This document shows, in pieces, positions 1-12,234 of a stretch of 64,000 bases of DNA; within the stretch, counting starts at the first letter, position 1; each line of letters begins with the position of its first letter. The translations under genes were made by a program, and so were the position numbers. The DNA is from Delphinapterus leucas. Taxonomy: Eukaryota; Chordata; Mammalia; Artiodactyla; Monodontidae. Below the pieces are notes generated by a model. The model was not told the DNA's origin. It was given only the letters and a program-made list of their open reading frames with translations, and searched no databases. The stretch is from NCBI RefSeq assembly GCF_002288925.2, contig NW_022098031.1, positions 7,345,131-7,409,130 on the forward strand, given 5' to 3'.

Positions 1-1885
1 TATTCCAGTGTCCTCTACAAAATTGAAGACAAAGAATTGATTATACAGTCACAGAAAATATCCACAATTCATGGGTTTCCTGGCGTAAATGGGCACTATG
101 TTTTACTGCATTAACTATTTGCAGTATATGATAAAGATCTAAGAAGGTTACAGACAAAGGGCAGATAGAATTGGTATTGAAGCTTTGACCGCAATGTTAT
201 AGTGAATTAAATTATCAATAATATAAAACTGAATACTAAAATTTCAACTGCAAACTTTATTATTTCAAAATAGATATAAATTTTGAGACTGATGGAATGC
301 CATGCATTATCTCACTCAATATTTTCTATGCCAAGTTCTCAGCGTTCAAAACCATTCATATGATTTTATAACTGCAGCAAAAGTAAAGCCCTGTAAAAGC
401 TTTGTATAGGTATATATACCTATACAGCCTGGGAGAAAGTCTTCCTTTAAAGAGTCAGACTTGCAGCCGATACATCTGGCTCATATTATAGGTTGACAGA
501 GTATTTGTGTTCAAAATTTGTTCTGTCATCTGCATGTCCTTTATGTTTTTCTGCATCAGTGATGCTTGTGTAAGAATGATCATTCTCAAAGGCAAGGCCT
601 GAATCTCTCTAACTTTGCCACAGTCAAGTAGTTTTTATGTACTTCCCGACAAGGCCAGGGTTGATGCCTAAGCAGGTTTCACCTGGGGCCAGACTGTGGT
701 TGACCAGAAGCAGTGTTTGGCAGCTGTGAGGAATCCAGGCTGGGTGAAGGGTTGACCCAGTCAGATCCTGACAGTGTGGCAGGATAATACCCTGTATTCC
801 ACAGGTGCAAACAGTTAGATTATAAGGGCAGTCTGCTGAAGGACAGTGTATATAATGAGCAGGAGACTTAAGACAATACTTTCTTAAGTGGGTTCCCAAT
901 TTAGCCACCAGAAAACATTCATGAATTTCTCAGTCACTTCTACCTGGACCCTGTCTTAGAGATAACAAAGAAAGCTTAATGCATGTTTCACATATCCTAG
1001 ATACTGATGGGTGATAAAATCAGATTCCTAATATTCCAAATGGGAGACAGCATGACCAGTCTAATCCCAACACCTCATTTTATTTATTAATTTTGACCTC
1101 CAACCCTCCCTGTCCCGCTCCCAACCTCTTATCCGGATATCTTAGAAAAAAATAAAATGAAATGATTTAAGTGCTATCTTTCCTTGGCTCAGCTTTAATA
1201 AAGCACAAAAGAGTGGGAAAACATGAACTAGAAAAGAATCACTACATGCTGAATTTTCAGTAATTAAATAAGAATTTCAAATGAAAGTTAAAGTAACAAC
1301 AAGTCAAATTCTGTGTATGTTGTGTTAATGGTTTTTAAACACTAAAAGTGAGGGAAGAGAATGTATTTTGATACTAAGTGGCACTGATACTTAGACCATT
1401 TTAAATGGATCTAGTTTGAGTTCCTCTGGCTCAGACACTATTTAGTCTGGTTGTGGGTTTTTGCTTAACTAGTCTTTCTGGATTGTTAGTTTCTGTTCTT
1501 GTCTATTCTACAAATCTTGGTTTTCTCAATACCATTTAATCCACTTCAAAGTATTTTAACTTTCTTAAATTTAATTCAACAAACATTTACAGGGAAAAGT
1601 AAAAAAAAAAAAATCACACATTATTGTGTTAAATGACCATGATAATTTAAATCCTGTCTTCTTAAACAAAATAACTTTAGCATGCTGCCACCTTGATAGT
1701 TAAAATATCTGGAAATGGGAGTAAAAGAGGGTTCAAAATGAAAATACCATATGTAAATAAAGAAATGAAAACTATATTTCGAGTACTTTTCATAATTCTG
1801 TTATCAATTCTTTTTAAAATGTAAAAATGCAAAGTGAAACATAAAAAACAAAAGCAATTTTTTCACATAAACAACAGAGTTGTAC
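1..1885 (-). other. TRHDE: TRHDE downstream intron, partial
   Basis: Follows the GT donor at 1885-1884 on the minus strand. The next coding exon would begin with one base completing the split codon; no matching acceptor plus TRHDE-like reading was found here. The block at about 620-910 is less AT-rich than its surroundings and has a 94-codon minus-strand open frame with no recognised similarity. No clear SINE or L1 was seen. Confidence 0.6.
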
Positions 1886-2073
1886 CTGTTATTTTGAGGT
1901 TCATGTGCTTTAGTTTTAGCACTGATGTCATAAATAAAATGTTGCTGCGTAATTATTATTCTATTTTCTGCTGTTGTATTTCCCAAGATGGTGATAACAG
2001 GATAACCCATCTGGAGTGTCCACTGATCCATTACTTCTTGTATATTTACATACTTTCCATTCCTTTTTAAAGC
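1886..2073 (-). CDS. TRHDE: TRHDE internal exon (third of three here): end of catalytic domain and start of next domain, 188 nt
   Basis: On the minus strand, after an acceptor ending TTATAAAG, 62 codons plus two bases are open. They begin ALKRNGKYVNIQEVMDQW, continue through QMGYPVITILGNTTAEN, and end at codons for Q-N-N plus AG, followed by the donor GTACAA. The piece V-M-D-x-W-x-x-Q-M-G-Y-P-V is the usual closing motif of the M1 catalytic domain. What follows (ITILGNTT onward) is the first strand of the beta domain. Asn-Thr-Thr is a visible N-glycosylation sequon, fitting an extracellular enzyme. The exon starts in phase 0 and ends in phase 2. The next exon must supply the third base of a serine or arginine codon and lies outside the window. 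The acceptor has a weak pyrimidine tract. The frame stays open for 19 more codons past the donor, but those residues are intronic. Confidence 0.95.
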
Positions 2074-2727
2074 CTTTATAACCAAAATTGTATAAATTAA
2101 TTTTATAAACATAAACTATAAACATAATTAACATTAAACCATTTTCATGTTTACTTTTATGATTTACTTATGAAAACATTTAAAATCGGTGAAACTAATA
2201 TAATGTGTTAGTAAAATTAATTTTCTTGCCTTAGCTTAAGCTTCATGCATATATATATATACATAGAAATAAAAACTTTATTAACATTAAAGTTTTTACC
2301 TAATGGAAGATGAAATATATTTTATTGTTAAAGCAAGTACTTACTTGCAGCATCTTTAAGCATCCCCAGTATGTCTAGTATTAAACTTAAATCACTTGCT
2401 ATTCACTTACAGAGAAAAAGTTGTTTACCATCTATATTTCACTCAAACATGAATATCTGACACCCTATTAAAATTATATTTCAGAAGTATTATCACGTTT
2501 GAAAGTAGGCAAGGTATCTTTAACTACCACTGTAGCTGAATTAATTTTAAACCTCATTATCCTTATAATATAATACATCAAATATAAAACAAGAAAGCAA
2601 TATCAAGAAAAGGGAAATATAAAAAGTAAAAACAAACCATCAGTGTCAATAAAAGTTATGAATGTTTTATAAACTCAATTCAAATATTCAAGAAGAGGCT
2701 TTGGCTTTCAAGCTTCCTATACTTTAC
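2074..2727 (-). other. TRHDE: TRHDE short intron, 654 nt
   Basis: Minus-strand intron with a GTAAAG donor at its high-coordinate end and an AG acceptor next to 2073. It is very AT-rich and contains a small (AT)n run near 2249-2262. No SINE, L1 or other recognisable insertion is present, in contrast to the much longer introns on either side of this exon pair. Confidence 0.85.
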
Positions 2728-2793
2728 CTCTGATAGTGTATTCCAGAGATCATTTCTGGCTGCATTGCCATACTTATGAATAGTTAAGTAATC
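2728..2793 (-). CDS. TRHDE: TRHDE internal exon (second of three here): aminopeptidase segment, 66 nt
   Basis: On the minus strand the acceptor reads TATTCTTTGTAG, then 22 codons, then the donor GTAAAG. The product starts DYLTIHK and continues YGNAARNDLWNTLSE. This is the M1 peptidase signature in which a helix of the form YL..h.y.Na...DLW..L.E follows the R-M-L helix of the preceding exon. Phase is 0 on both sides and the length is again 66 nt, so it joins in frame to the exon at 21415-21480 (upstream, 18.6-kb intron) and to the one at 1886-2073 (downstream, 654-nt intron). It is too short and has no start codon, so an ORF scan misses it. The identity rests on recognition of the TRHDE wording and on agreement with its two neighbours. 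I see no stop, frameshift or damaged splice site. Confidence 0.93.
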
Positions 2794-4734
2794 CTACAAA
2801 GAATATAAAATTGTAATTACAATTCAAAGGCTAAGCAATTTCCAGTAAACACATTTATTTCTCAATTCGGTTAACCATTTCCATTTGTTGGAACTGCCTT
2901 AACACAAGATAAAGACGTGCAAATAAGGTGAAGAATCTCATTTTAAAATATTCCAAAGAGATTGAACTACAGCATATTTCTTAATTAAATCATCAAATAA
3001 TACTAATCTCTTAAAATTTATTTTCATAGCCATGATCACTTCTTATGGATTTCCAGGGTCAAAGATCTTCCTCTAATTTAGCAAGTCAAACTCAGGGAAT
3101 TTTGAAAAAACTACCACTGCAATGAAATATTTAGGGGAAACTTTCTCATCAGGCTTTCATGTTGAAGTGTTGAAAAAAATATCTTGTTTTATGGAGAAAG
3201 GAAAAAAACAACCTGACTGATATATACTGATGTGAAGAGGGATTGTTTTGCCAAAAAGGTGATGACTATCTCCACAACTTGTCCAGTTCCCTGTCTCTCT
3301 GCAAAGGACAGGCTGCCTAATACAAAAATGATATATACATATTTCCATGAGTTTAAAACACATATTAATATTTAATAAGAAAAGGTCAATCCTAAGTTTA
3401 TTTAATATGTTTGAGCTTAGGACTTCACATTTCTCATTTTCAATCATTAGTAGTTTAATGTACACACTTTCTGATTCATGTCTGTTCCCTTCTAAGAAGC
3501 ATGGTTTATGTCACTGTGAATGTGTTATTTAGTTGTGGCTACTTGGCATTTTTTTTTTTTCTGATTCCAAAGTGGAAAACTCAATAGAAAACAGTGTTTT
3601 ATATTATGAAACAGTGTCCCCTCCTTCATCTGAAATTCCATTATCTCTGCAACACCTAGGTAGTAGACAAAATCTTAACTTACATCATAGTACTAAAACT
3701 GGAAAAATTTTGCTGACTCCTTTCAGTACTTTATGTAGAGTGGAGTACTTTGGGGATAATTAAAGTTGGGGAAGCACATTTTCTGAAATACAAATTGTAG
3801 CACCTGTGACAGATTCAGCTTTCTTGGTAACTCACAGCACAGCAAATGGCAACTCCCACTTAATCAGACTGCTAGAGATGCAGTACTCAACACTAACTTA
3901 GCAACCACAAATTCATCGTCGTCATCAGGTGTTAGGAATAACTTTACTGAAAAAATACAAGCCTGAATGACCAATCTGAATCCTAACCTTGGCTTTGAAC
4001 ATGCCACATGAGGCATTTCCAATTAGAACTCAAGGACCAGGATTTAAATCAGCTATTTCAGATTTAGTTGTCAGAATTATTTTTTATGCTTGTTTATCAC
4101 TTAAGTGAATAAATCTGGGGAAAACAGGAATTATGAAACATAAATTTTATTTTAAATAAATAATAATAATGCCATAATAATAAAGTTTTAACATCAGAAC
4201 TATTTATTAGTGGATTCTGTTTATGTATAGTGCTGCTAGGATAATCCAAAAGAGGGAACAAGGGAATACTACATAGACCTTGAAAGGTCCGATACATAAC
4301 TACAGGTTTCTCTTCACACACAGATCATAAAAATCCAACGGTTCATGATATGAGTTGACCTTGGCCCAATACTGATCATCAACTTGAGCTCTTGGTTCCC
4401 TCCCCAATTCAGAATAAAGTTCAGATTTACATATCAAGCAGGCTGAAATGGCAATTATCCAAGTTTAGGAAGGCGCTCCAACTTGTCTGCCTCAGTATTC
4501 AGGGCAGATCGCATGCCTTCTTGGACTCCCAGCAGCCCCAGTTTTCGGGTGTTACTGGAATCCTACATATGTCACTTCTTTTCTCTGTTATAAAACTCAA
4601 ATGTTTTCCTTAGTTATTTTAACCTTCCTCTTGCACAAATACAGTCATATTTTGAATTGAGGAAATTTTGCTTTGTCTTTGTAGAATTACAAAACCACTT
4701 AAAAGAATAGTGAGTGTGGTTTTTTGATGATCAA

Positions 4735-4850
4735 TCATTTATTTATTTGTCCATTCCACAAAATGTATGGTGCACTTTGCATGTGCCAGGCAGCTCACCA
4801 GGTGCTGGAGCAACAGTGGTGGAGAGAAGTTTACTGAGAATAACTAGAAA
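4735..4850 (-). repeat. L2 fragment, minus strand
   Basis: GTGCACTTTGCATGTGCCAG then CTCACCAGGTGCTGGAGCAA resembles the reversed L2 end. Possibly extends with decay to about 5050. Confidence 0.5.
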
Positions 4851-5252
4851 TACTGAGATGTGATTTGTGTAGGAAGGTTTCTATGATGGAAACTGTGGAA
4901 GTCTTGGTACAATAACCACTTGATAAGATGAATCAAATATTTGGTATGAGATTGAATAAGAAGATTTTAAGTTCTGGTCAAACCTACAAGTCAATGAATA
5001 TGGACATGGCTGGAGTTATGAACCTGAAATGAAAATTTATATTTATATGTATGAAAGTCAATCAGCAGTAGATTTGACATAATATAAAGTAGAAGAATGA
5101 TTTAATATTAACACTGGAAAGAGAATTGTGGGTTCTCTATACAGAGTATTTCAGAAACAGTAGAGTTGTTGAAAAGAGTAAAACAAAGATGACCACTAGA
5201 ATATTCTTAAGGAACATAACCAACAATATAAACTGATTCAAAGTTAAAAGCA

Positions 5253-5563
5253 GGGACTTCCCTGGTGGCGCTGTGGTTAAGAATCGCCTGCCGATGCAGG
5301 GGACACGGGTTCAAGCCCTGGTCCGGGAACATCCCACATGCCGCGGAGTAACTAATCCAGTGCGCCACAACTACTGAGCCTGCATGCCACAACTACTAAA
5401 GCCTGCACACCTAGAGCCTGTGCTCCGCAACAAAAAAAGCCGCCGCGATAAGCCCACGCACCGCAACAGAGTAGTCCCTGCTCACCGTAATTAGAGAAAG
5501 CCTGCACGCAGCAATGAAGACCCAGTGCAGCCAAATAAATAAATAAATAAATTTATTTTTTAA
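5253..5563 (+). mobile_element. CHR-family SINE, older long type, with target-site duplication
   Basis: Starts GGGACTTCCCTGGTGGCGC, the tRNA-derived head of CHR SINEs, and runs through the repeated CACAACTACTGAGCC body to an (AAAT)n tail. It is flanked by 13-bp direct repeats AAAGTTAAAAGCA at 5240-5252 and 5564-5576. Confidence 0.95.
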
Positions 5564-5599
5564 AAAGTTAAAAGCATGTTAAGCAAAAGTATATTCTGA

Positions 5600-5880
5600 T
5601 ACATAAAGTGCAGGAGTGGGAGTCTGACTGTCTTTGTTCAAATCCATATTCCAACAGTCCCTAGTTGTATGATCTCTGGCAAATCACTTAACCTCTTCGT
5701 ACCTGTCTTCACATCTAGAAAATAAGGATAACAAAAGTACCTGCTGCATAGGATTTTTCTGAGAAGTAAATGATTTAATATCTGTACAGTGTTAAAGAGC
5801 GAAGGGTGCTTAACACAGTACTGTCTATTCAATAGACAGTAGCTGCCATCATCTTATTAATCATTTCAGGTTACAGGTTG
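5600..5880 (-). repeat. MIR SINE relic with an internal palindrome
   Basis: GTTCAAATCCATATTCCAAC, CTGGCAAATCACTTAACCTC and GAGCGAAGGGTGCTTAACAC follow the reversed MIR order. A 23-bp near-perfect palindrome lies at 5819-5841. Confidence 0.72.
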
Positions 5881-5899
5881 GAAAACTGAGTAACAAAAG

Positions 5900-6120
5900 C
5901 AAAAGCATCATTAATGATAATAATTAAAGAACATAGTGCATGAAAACAATATTTGCCTCCCTTTTAGCACTAAGTTGCTTTATATTTTATTTCATTCAAT
6001 CCCAAGATGACATTTATGAGTTAGATGTTATCATCAACACTTAATAAATCAAAACACTGGAACTCAGAGACTCCAGCCCATGTCCAAACCCCATATCTGT
6101 GCACACAACTGCTGACCCAA
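5900..6120 (+). repeat. MIR SINE relic
   Basis: TATTTCATTCAATCCCAAGA, GTTAGATGTTATCATCAACA and GAACTCAGAGACTCCAGCCC follow the MIR core-to-3' order, diverged. Confidence 0.5.
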
Positions 6121-6179
6121 ATCCGGTATCTACGAGATGACACACAGGTGACTAAGAGTCATGTTCAAAGCTGAACTCA

Positions 6180-6995
6180 TGTCCTCCCCTATATCAGCTC
6201 CTTTTGGGAGCCCTTCCCCAGGGATGACTCTTCCATCCACCTCAACCAAGGAGTCATCTTTGATGCCTTTCTCTCCCTTTCCACCACATTCAGGTAATGA
6301 TCCACATCCTAAATAGCCCCCTAATATTCCCCCTTCCTTTTAGCTGTTTGACAGCCACTCTACAGTATTTTGCCCAGATGACTACTACTGCTACTACTTC
6401 TGCCTTGTCCCTTTCAAATCTAATCTCTTTCACGCAGTCATGCATGAATAATTTTCATCAAATATACATACGGAATCCCTGCTGCCTTCAGAATATAGTC
6501 CAAACATACCTCAATGTAACTTAAAGGTGTCCCTCATAGTCTGGTCCCTCTGTACCTCTCCAATCTCATCCATTACTTTGTTGGCCCCCTGCCTCAACTT
6601 AACCATTTTCACCTTTCTTGAAGATGTCTAATGCTTATTTTCTCCCTTTTCTAGTTCCCTGCACAAGCAGTTCTCTACACACTCTTTTCTCCTTTGCCCA
6701 TTTAAATTCAATTCAATCTCCAGGACTCAAGTTTGCATGTCCTTCGGGAATCCTTTCTTGCCCATTCTCACCCCCTTCCTAATTCTGAGTTAAGCACCCC
6801 TCTTATATTCTTACATGCTTCACCATATAAGAGCAATTATCACACTGTTATAATTGCCTGTTTACTAGTTTGACTGCCCACATAGTCTGTAAACTCCATG
6901 AGAGTGAGGACCCTGTGATTCCTGTTTACCACTATTTAACCAGCATCTATGTGCCCAGCCTGGTACCCAGTAGATGCTCAATATATTTGTGTGAT
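6180..6995 (+). repeat. L2 (LINE2) 3' end
   Basis: Pyrimidine-rich L2 wording: GGAGTCATCTTTGATGCC, CTTCGGGAATCCTTTCTTGC, GTCTGTAAACTCCATGAGAG, and the end GTAGATGCTCAATATATTTG. The minus-to-plus order agrees with the L2 consensus. Confidence 0.8.
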
Positions 6996-7499
6996 TTCTG
7001 ACTTTCCTTATGCAATATGCCTTTCTGCTGAGAGCTGACAATGCAGTAAAGAGAGATTTCTTGTTCCTATCATGTTCCCCCTAAATGTCATATTTAAACA
7101 CTAAATACTTAATTTATTATTTCAGTGAGTATTTGTCGGATATATAACTTGCAATGATATATGCAACTGGCCCTGATGTCATCAAAAGATTGTAAACTAT
7201 TGGGTATGAGACCGTTTTTTGTTTAACTTTCTTTGCTAACAAGTGACACGGTTCATAACATTTTATATATAAAAGCCAATGGGACTAATAAAGACAAGGG
7301 GAAAAGTAAAAAGTGAGCTGAGGAAGTAAAGCACTATTATCTTTTATGTGGAAATAATTATGGAATACTTGCTCTACTATTAACGAGCCCTTCAGCATGT
7401 TGAAACAGAGGATCAACCATATAAATGGTTTATTCCTCAGGACACGGAGGGACAGTTTGATAAAAATCAAAGAGGTATGGACTGGCTTGTATGTGTTCA

Positions 7500-7990
7500 G
7501 CTGCAAATAACAAAAAGTCCACCCTGGGATGACTTTTTTAATAACAAGATTTATTCTTTCCTACTATAAGAAGGTAAGATAGAGCCGCAGCTCTTTTCCT
7601 ATGGAATTCTTTTGGCCCCATCTTTACCTAAGTTTTGGCTTTCTCCTCACATTTGGGGCTAGATGGCTGTAGCAATCCCACGTATTCAGATGTAACATCA
7701 CAGAGGAAAATATGGAATTTTTTCCTGAGAATCTCTGTTTAAGAATCAGAAAAACTCTCCCTCAAATCCTACATCAAACTCCCCACGTTTCCCGTTTAGC
7801 CGAATTCTATCATGTGCTCAAAACAAAATCTGTTAGTGAAATTTTGGGGGAGGATTGCACAAGTCAGGACCCAGTCCTATGAAGTAGATGATTATATAGA
7901 TGAGGATGAGAATCCAATCAAAATCAAAATTTGGTTTATAAGAAAGAAGAGGAGACTAGCTTATGGGTAGACCACCAACAGTGTTTTCTT
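7500..7990. repeat. Ancient dispersed repeat, family not named
   Basis: The order AATAACAAGATTTATTCTTT, TTTGGCTTTCTCCTCAC, AGATGGCTGTAGCAATCCCA and GGGTAGACCACCAACAGTG resembles a common ancient mammalian interspersed repeat whose name I cannot give with confidence. Confidence 0.45.
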
Positions 7991-10439
7991 CAACGAGACA
8001 AGGGATGCAAGTCCAGGCCTCGGTGACCCTGGGAAGCAGGATCCTTTCTACTTGCAAGAATAGTCTGGGAAATGCCAGGTAAATCGAGCACTGATTTTTC
8101 TGACTATGTGACAAGAAGTTTGAAGCAAGGGTTTAAAATGTTGTTCCTTTCTATTAAGAATTAATTGTACCTCAAAATATTTGTACTGGGCATTTGTCAT
8201 TCTTTTGGCTTTCTGGTATTTAAACACCACTTTTATATGAGGGTGATAACTCATCATGGAATCTTAGAGGAAAGTGAGGGCTCTCTCACTTGAAATGGAA
8301 GGGACAAAATTCTAAATCCTCTCTACTCTCCCTGTGAGCTAAAACATGGACACAAGTGGATACTTCATCCCAGGACTGTTAATCCTACAGGATCAATGCA
8401 AAGGAGCAGCAATCACTGAAATTACATTCCCTGTAATGGTGACACTGAGGGTCCAGATACAGCCATGCTAATGGCAGCAACGGAACCAGCCAGTACTATG
8501 ACATGACCTTGGCTAGGTTTCTTAATTTCTGAGTCTCCGTTAGTTCCTATTATCTGTTTTGTAAGCCTGATTCTCCACACTTCCCAATGATTTCAAGCAC
8601 TGCCCTACACACTTCCAAAAAATTCCTTTTTGCTTAATTTAGTCAGTTTCTTTCTGTTCCTTGCAACCCAAAATCCTGACTGGTACAACACTAATGGGTG
8701 ATACAAAACAAAGATGTCTTACATTTTCTTGGTTTCCTCAGCAAGAAAAATAGAAACAATCTCTCAGGACTTACGCAAAACGTAAAACAAAGAACACCCA
8801 GTTCTATTTAGTAAATCAACTGGGCTTTTATATTATTAGGTATGGAGGGAAGAGGTGGATACTTTAAAAAAAAAAGAGGCAGATAAGAAGGTCGGAAAAA
8901 AAGATACGAAAGTTCCACAGAGAGGAGTGCACAGAGAGCGACAAGAATAAAAAATAAAACTCTGCAAAACTTGTGTCTTAAGCAAAGCTTCTAGAGCAGA
9001 GGCTTTTAAATTGGGAACCATAAGGTCTAGAATTAAGTATTTGTTAAGTGTGGGCATTATTAGGGTAAAGTGATCTTAAAGGGATCCATGGACAACAACA
9101 AAAGCAGATTAAAAGCTGCCAGATCACAGCAATGTCACACAAGGGTTGGATAAAACCCATCTGAAGCCTGGCCATGCATTTCAGAGGATGTTTCTACATT
9201 CCCTGACCTTGAGAAACAGAAGTAAAAGACTAAAACAGTGACAGATGACCAACTAAAACACAAGAAAGCTAGGCTATATGTCAAAATATTATTTTTGTTA
9301 ATGCCTGAATACTGGTTGGAGATTATGAAATTAAGTAAAAACAAGTAGCCAAGTACTGAAAAAGCACTATGCAAAATAAAAGAATGTTTACATTTTAATT
9401 CTACTAGATAAGAACCAAGGATAAAAGGAATAAATAATTATTAAATTTTTATTATTAAATTATAACAAGTTTCCAAGGAGGAAATCCTGTAAAACAGAAA
9501 CCATTACCAAACATTCTGAGGTACCGCAGTTTCTGACCACAGCATACAATAAAAAAGAGGTGGAATTCAGGAAGGAAAGTTGTTTGAATAGCTACGATGA
9601 TAATAGTTGAAAAGTCAGTTATATCATTGCTTGCAGGCCATTTTGATTTTGATTTTTTAAATGTGTGTTTAACTTAAATTTACTTTCAGAAGTTGCTTAC
9701 TTAGATATAGGAATATTCAGATATTTCCATAGGAACAAAAGGGCATTTCACATGTTTTAAAAATCCATTACTCCACCTAATGAGTGTAAATTTTGTAAAA
9801 TCAGTATAGTCTCTTAAAGGGCTGTGAAATATGCCAGAAAATTTTAAATCAAAACAACCTGCTAGCCCATGAAAGATTTTTTTGTCTGTTTGCCTGAAAT
9901 TACAGACAATGGCGTATTCTCACTTCAGTTCTGTTCTCGCCTATCTTTTATTTAGCAATTATAGATCATACCATCAATGCCCCAACATGCAGCAGCATCA
10001 CCAGAGGCGCAATATTGCCACTGTTGAATTTGTACTCCATCCCAGAACAACCTGACAGGGTCCTACACCTGTCAGCAAAATGGCGTGAATGTTAAGTCAA
10101 TAGGGGTGTTCTGGGGTACTAAAATATCTCCACCTCTCACTTCTGCTGCTAGCTTGAAATATTACTGAGACATAAAATGAATCTATTGGTAAAACTGAAG
10201 TCTGTGAATTGCTTTTTCTGAATGCCCTGGTAAAGGGTTTGGACCACAGCAAGCTCACAAAACAGATGAAGTATATCCTGGCCGGTAAGAATATACTGCC
10301 TTTTGTAAATCAAGATACCCACTGACTGCAGGCCATGTACATGGAGTTCTCTCACTCAGCCCCCGGTGCTGGTCAGTCGCTGAGAAGAAAATGAAACTCA
10401 GTTGAGAAAGAGGTAGTGTGCATATTCAGAAAAACTAAG

Positions 10440-10580
10440 AATTCAGGCCAATCCTTACCAGCCATGTGATCTTGGGTAAGATATCTATTTTCTACTGGAA
10501 AAAGTAGATAATACAGCACTTACTTGAGAATAGTGTGCATAGAAAATGACATAAAACAAGTAAAGCACTTAGGAAGAAAA
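10440..10580 (-). repeat. MIR SINE relic, partial
   Basis: CCATGTGATCTTGGGTAAGA and AAGTAAAGCACTTAGG are reversed MIR landmarks. Confidence 0.6.
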
Positions 10581-11577
10581 AAGCCTGCCACACAAAGAAC
10601 CCAAGAAACTTTAGTTATTTTAAGATCAAGCTCAAGGGAAAAAAGTCTAGAGTCAACATCTTCTTCTTCAACCCTACCTCCAAGAGAAGTCAAAATGTTC
10701 TGGAGGCCCAAGGAGATTAAGTGGACTAACTTGGAGGAGGAAAGTGCCCAGAGGACATTTTTTTTAATTTTAAAAAGTAAAATTGCAAGAAAAAAAATTG
10801 AGATCAAAGCTTCTTTAGACTTGAGAAAAGCTTAGAAACCTTCCCTTATCCAAGTCTGGAGAAAGAAAGAGACCGTGAGGTCTAGAACTCTGTTTTTCGC
10901 AGAGGTCTACTGAGGTGACAAGACCACTAATGGGGGGAGGGGCCCATGAAATGGGGGCACTAGTTAGGTTCCTCAGCACAAAATAGCCATACCTAAGGGA
11001 GCACTAAAGCAGCAAAGACACTAACCTCCAGGTGACCAGAAAGGCTCGGCTTGGGCAAGATACATACCGAACATTCGAGCAGCATGCACTATCTCACTTC
11101 TTTCCTGAAACTAATACGACTGACTATCAGTGTGGACGAGAACAGACGGTTCTTCGTTGTATGTTCTGGCCTGATAAAGTTCCCTGGAACATTCTCCTAT
11201 TAATGGGCATGACATAAGGGGAATTCCATAAGGACAGATTAAATTTCCCATATGCTCAGAAGCATGGGGGATTTCTTTTATTCAGTGTTAAAATAATATA
11301 CACTTACTAATATGTTATTTACTGTTAACATTATTAATGGCAGGTATTTGTCTATCAGATCCTTCCTGTTTTTGTTTCCCTGGTTATCCAGCTTCTATTT
11401 CATAGTTTATCTTAATTCCTAACAAACAGCCTCATCTCCTTTGCAGCTCTTTTTCAATTAGGCTAGCTGGCAAATATCCCATTCCTGGATAAATTCAAGT
11501 ATTTGCCTTCTTCAAACCTGTACCCATACAGCTGAGCATCACAGGAAAAAATAAGGCAATTGAGCAGTTGTGCTTTC

Positions 11578-11918
11578 CTTTTTTTTTTAATAAAAACTGG
11601 TTCACAGTATGTATGTATGTATGTATGCATGTATGTATGTATTTACTTACTTACTTATTTATTTATTTATGGTTGCATTGGGTCTTCGTTGCTGCCCACA
11701 GGCATTCTCTACTTGCGGCAAGCTGAGGCTACTCTTCGTTGCAGGGCGTGGGCTTCTTATTGCGATTGCTTCTCTTGCTACTGAGCACAGGCTCTGTAGT
11801 TGTGGCGCACGGGCTTAGTTGCTCCGCGGCATGTGGGATCTTCCGGGACCAGGGCTCGAACCCGTGTCCCCTGCATTGGCAGGCAGATTCTTAACCACTG
11901 CACCACCAGGAAAGCCCC
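11578..11918 (-). mobile_element. CHR-family SINE, older long type, with expanded tetranucleotide tail
   Basis: Reverse orientation: the head (complement of the GGGCTTTCC...TGGTG motif) ends at 11918. The tail has grown into TATG, TTAC and TTAT tetranucleotide runs at about 11605-11672. Flanking repeats TGTGCTTTC lie at 11569-11577 and 11919-11927. Confidence 0.92.
11605..11672 (+). repeat. Tetranucleotide microsatellite (TATG, TTAC, TTAT)
   Basis: Runs of GTAT, TTAC and TTAT units inside the tail of the SINE at 11578-11918, so the microsatellite grew from the SINE tail. Confidence 0.9.
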
Positions 11919-12091
11919 TGTGCTTTCTTATAAATTCATAAGCACCAAACTCAAATAGGCACTCAATAAAACCAGGCAGCCGTGCCTTCCTATTCTTCCC
12001 AATCCTTAATCTTCAAATCTGTCTACTGGGCAGCATTACCTCACTTTCAGCTATTGACCTTGCCTCAGATAACACTAAAAACATAGAATTT

Positions 12092-12228
12092 GGAATTCCC
12101 TGGCGGTCTAGTGGTTAGTATGCGGTGTTTTCACTGTCGTGGCCTCAGGTTTGATCCCTGGTAAGGGAACTAAGATCCCACAAGCCTCAAAGTGTGGCAT
12201 AAATAAATAAATAAATAATTTTTTAAAA
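12092..12228 (+). mobile_element. Short tRNA-derived SINE related to CHR
   Basis: Head GGAATTCCCTGGCGGTCTAG, box-B-like GGTTTGATCC, then only a short body and an AAATAAAT tail. It lacks the long CACAACTACTG body and matches the compact class also seen at 46342. The target duplication is unclear (AGAATT-like on both sides). Confidence 0.85.
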
Positions 12229-12234
12229 AGAATT

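Noticed and set aside
1804..2112. Single-exon gene of 102 codons
   Set aside because: Only 1886-2073 is coding. The ends of the open frame pass through the AG acceptor and GT donor into intron.
12092..12228. Functional tRNA gene
   Set aside because: The box A and box B words belong to a tRNA-derived SINE with an A-rich tail; there is no cloverleaf-sized tRNA.
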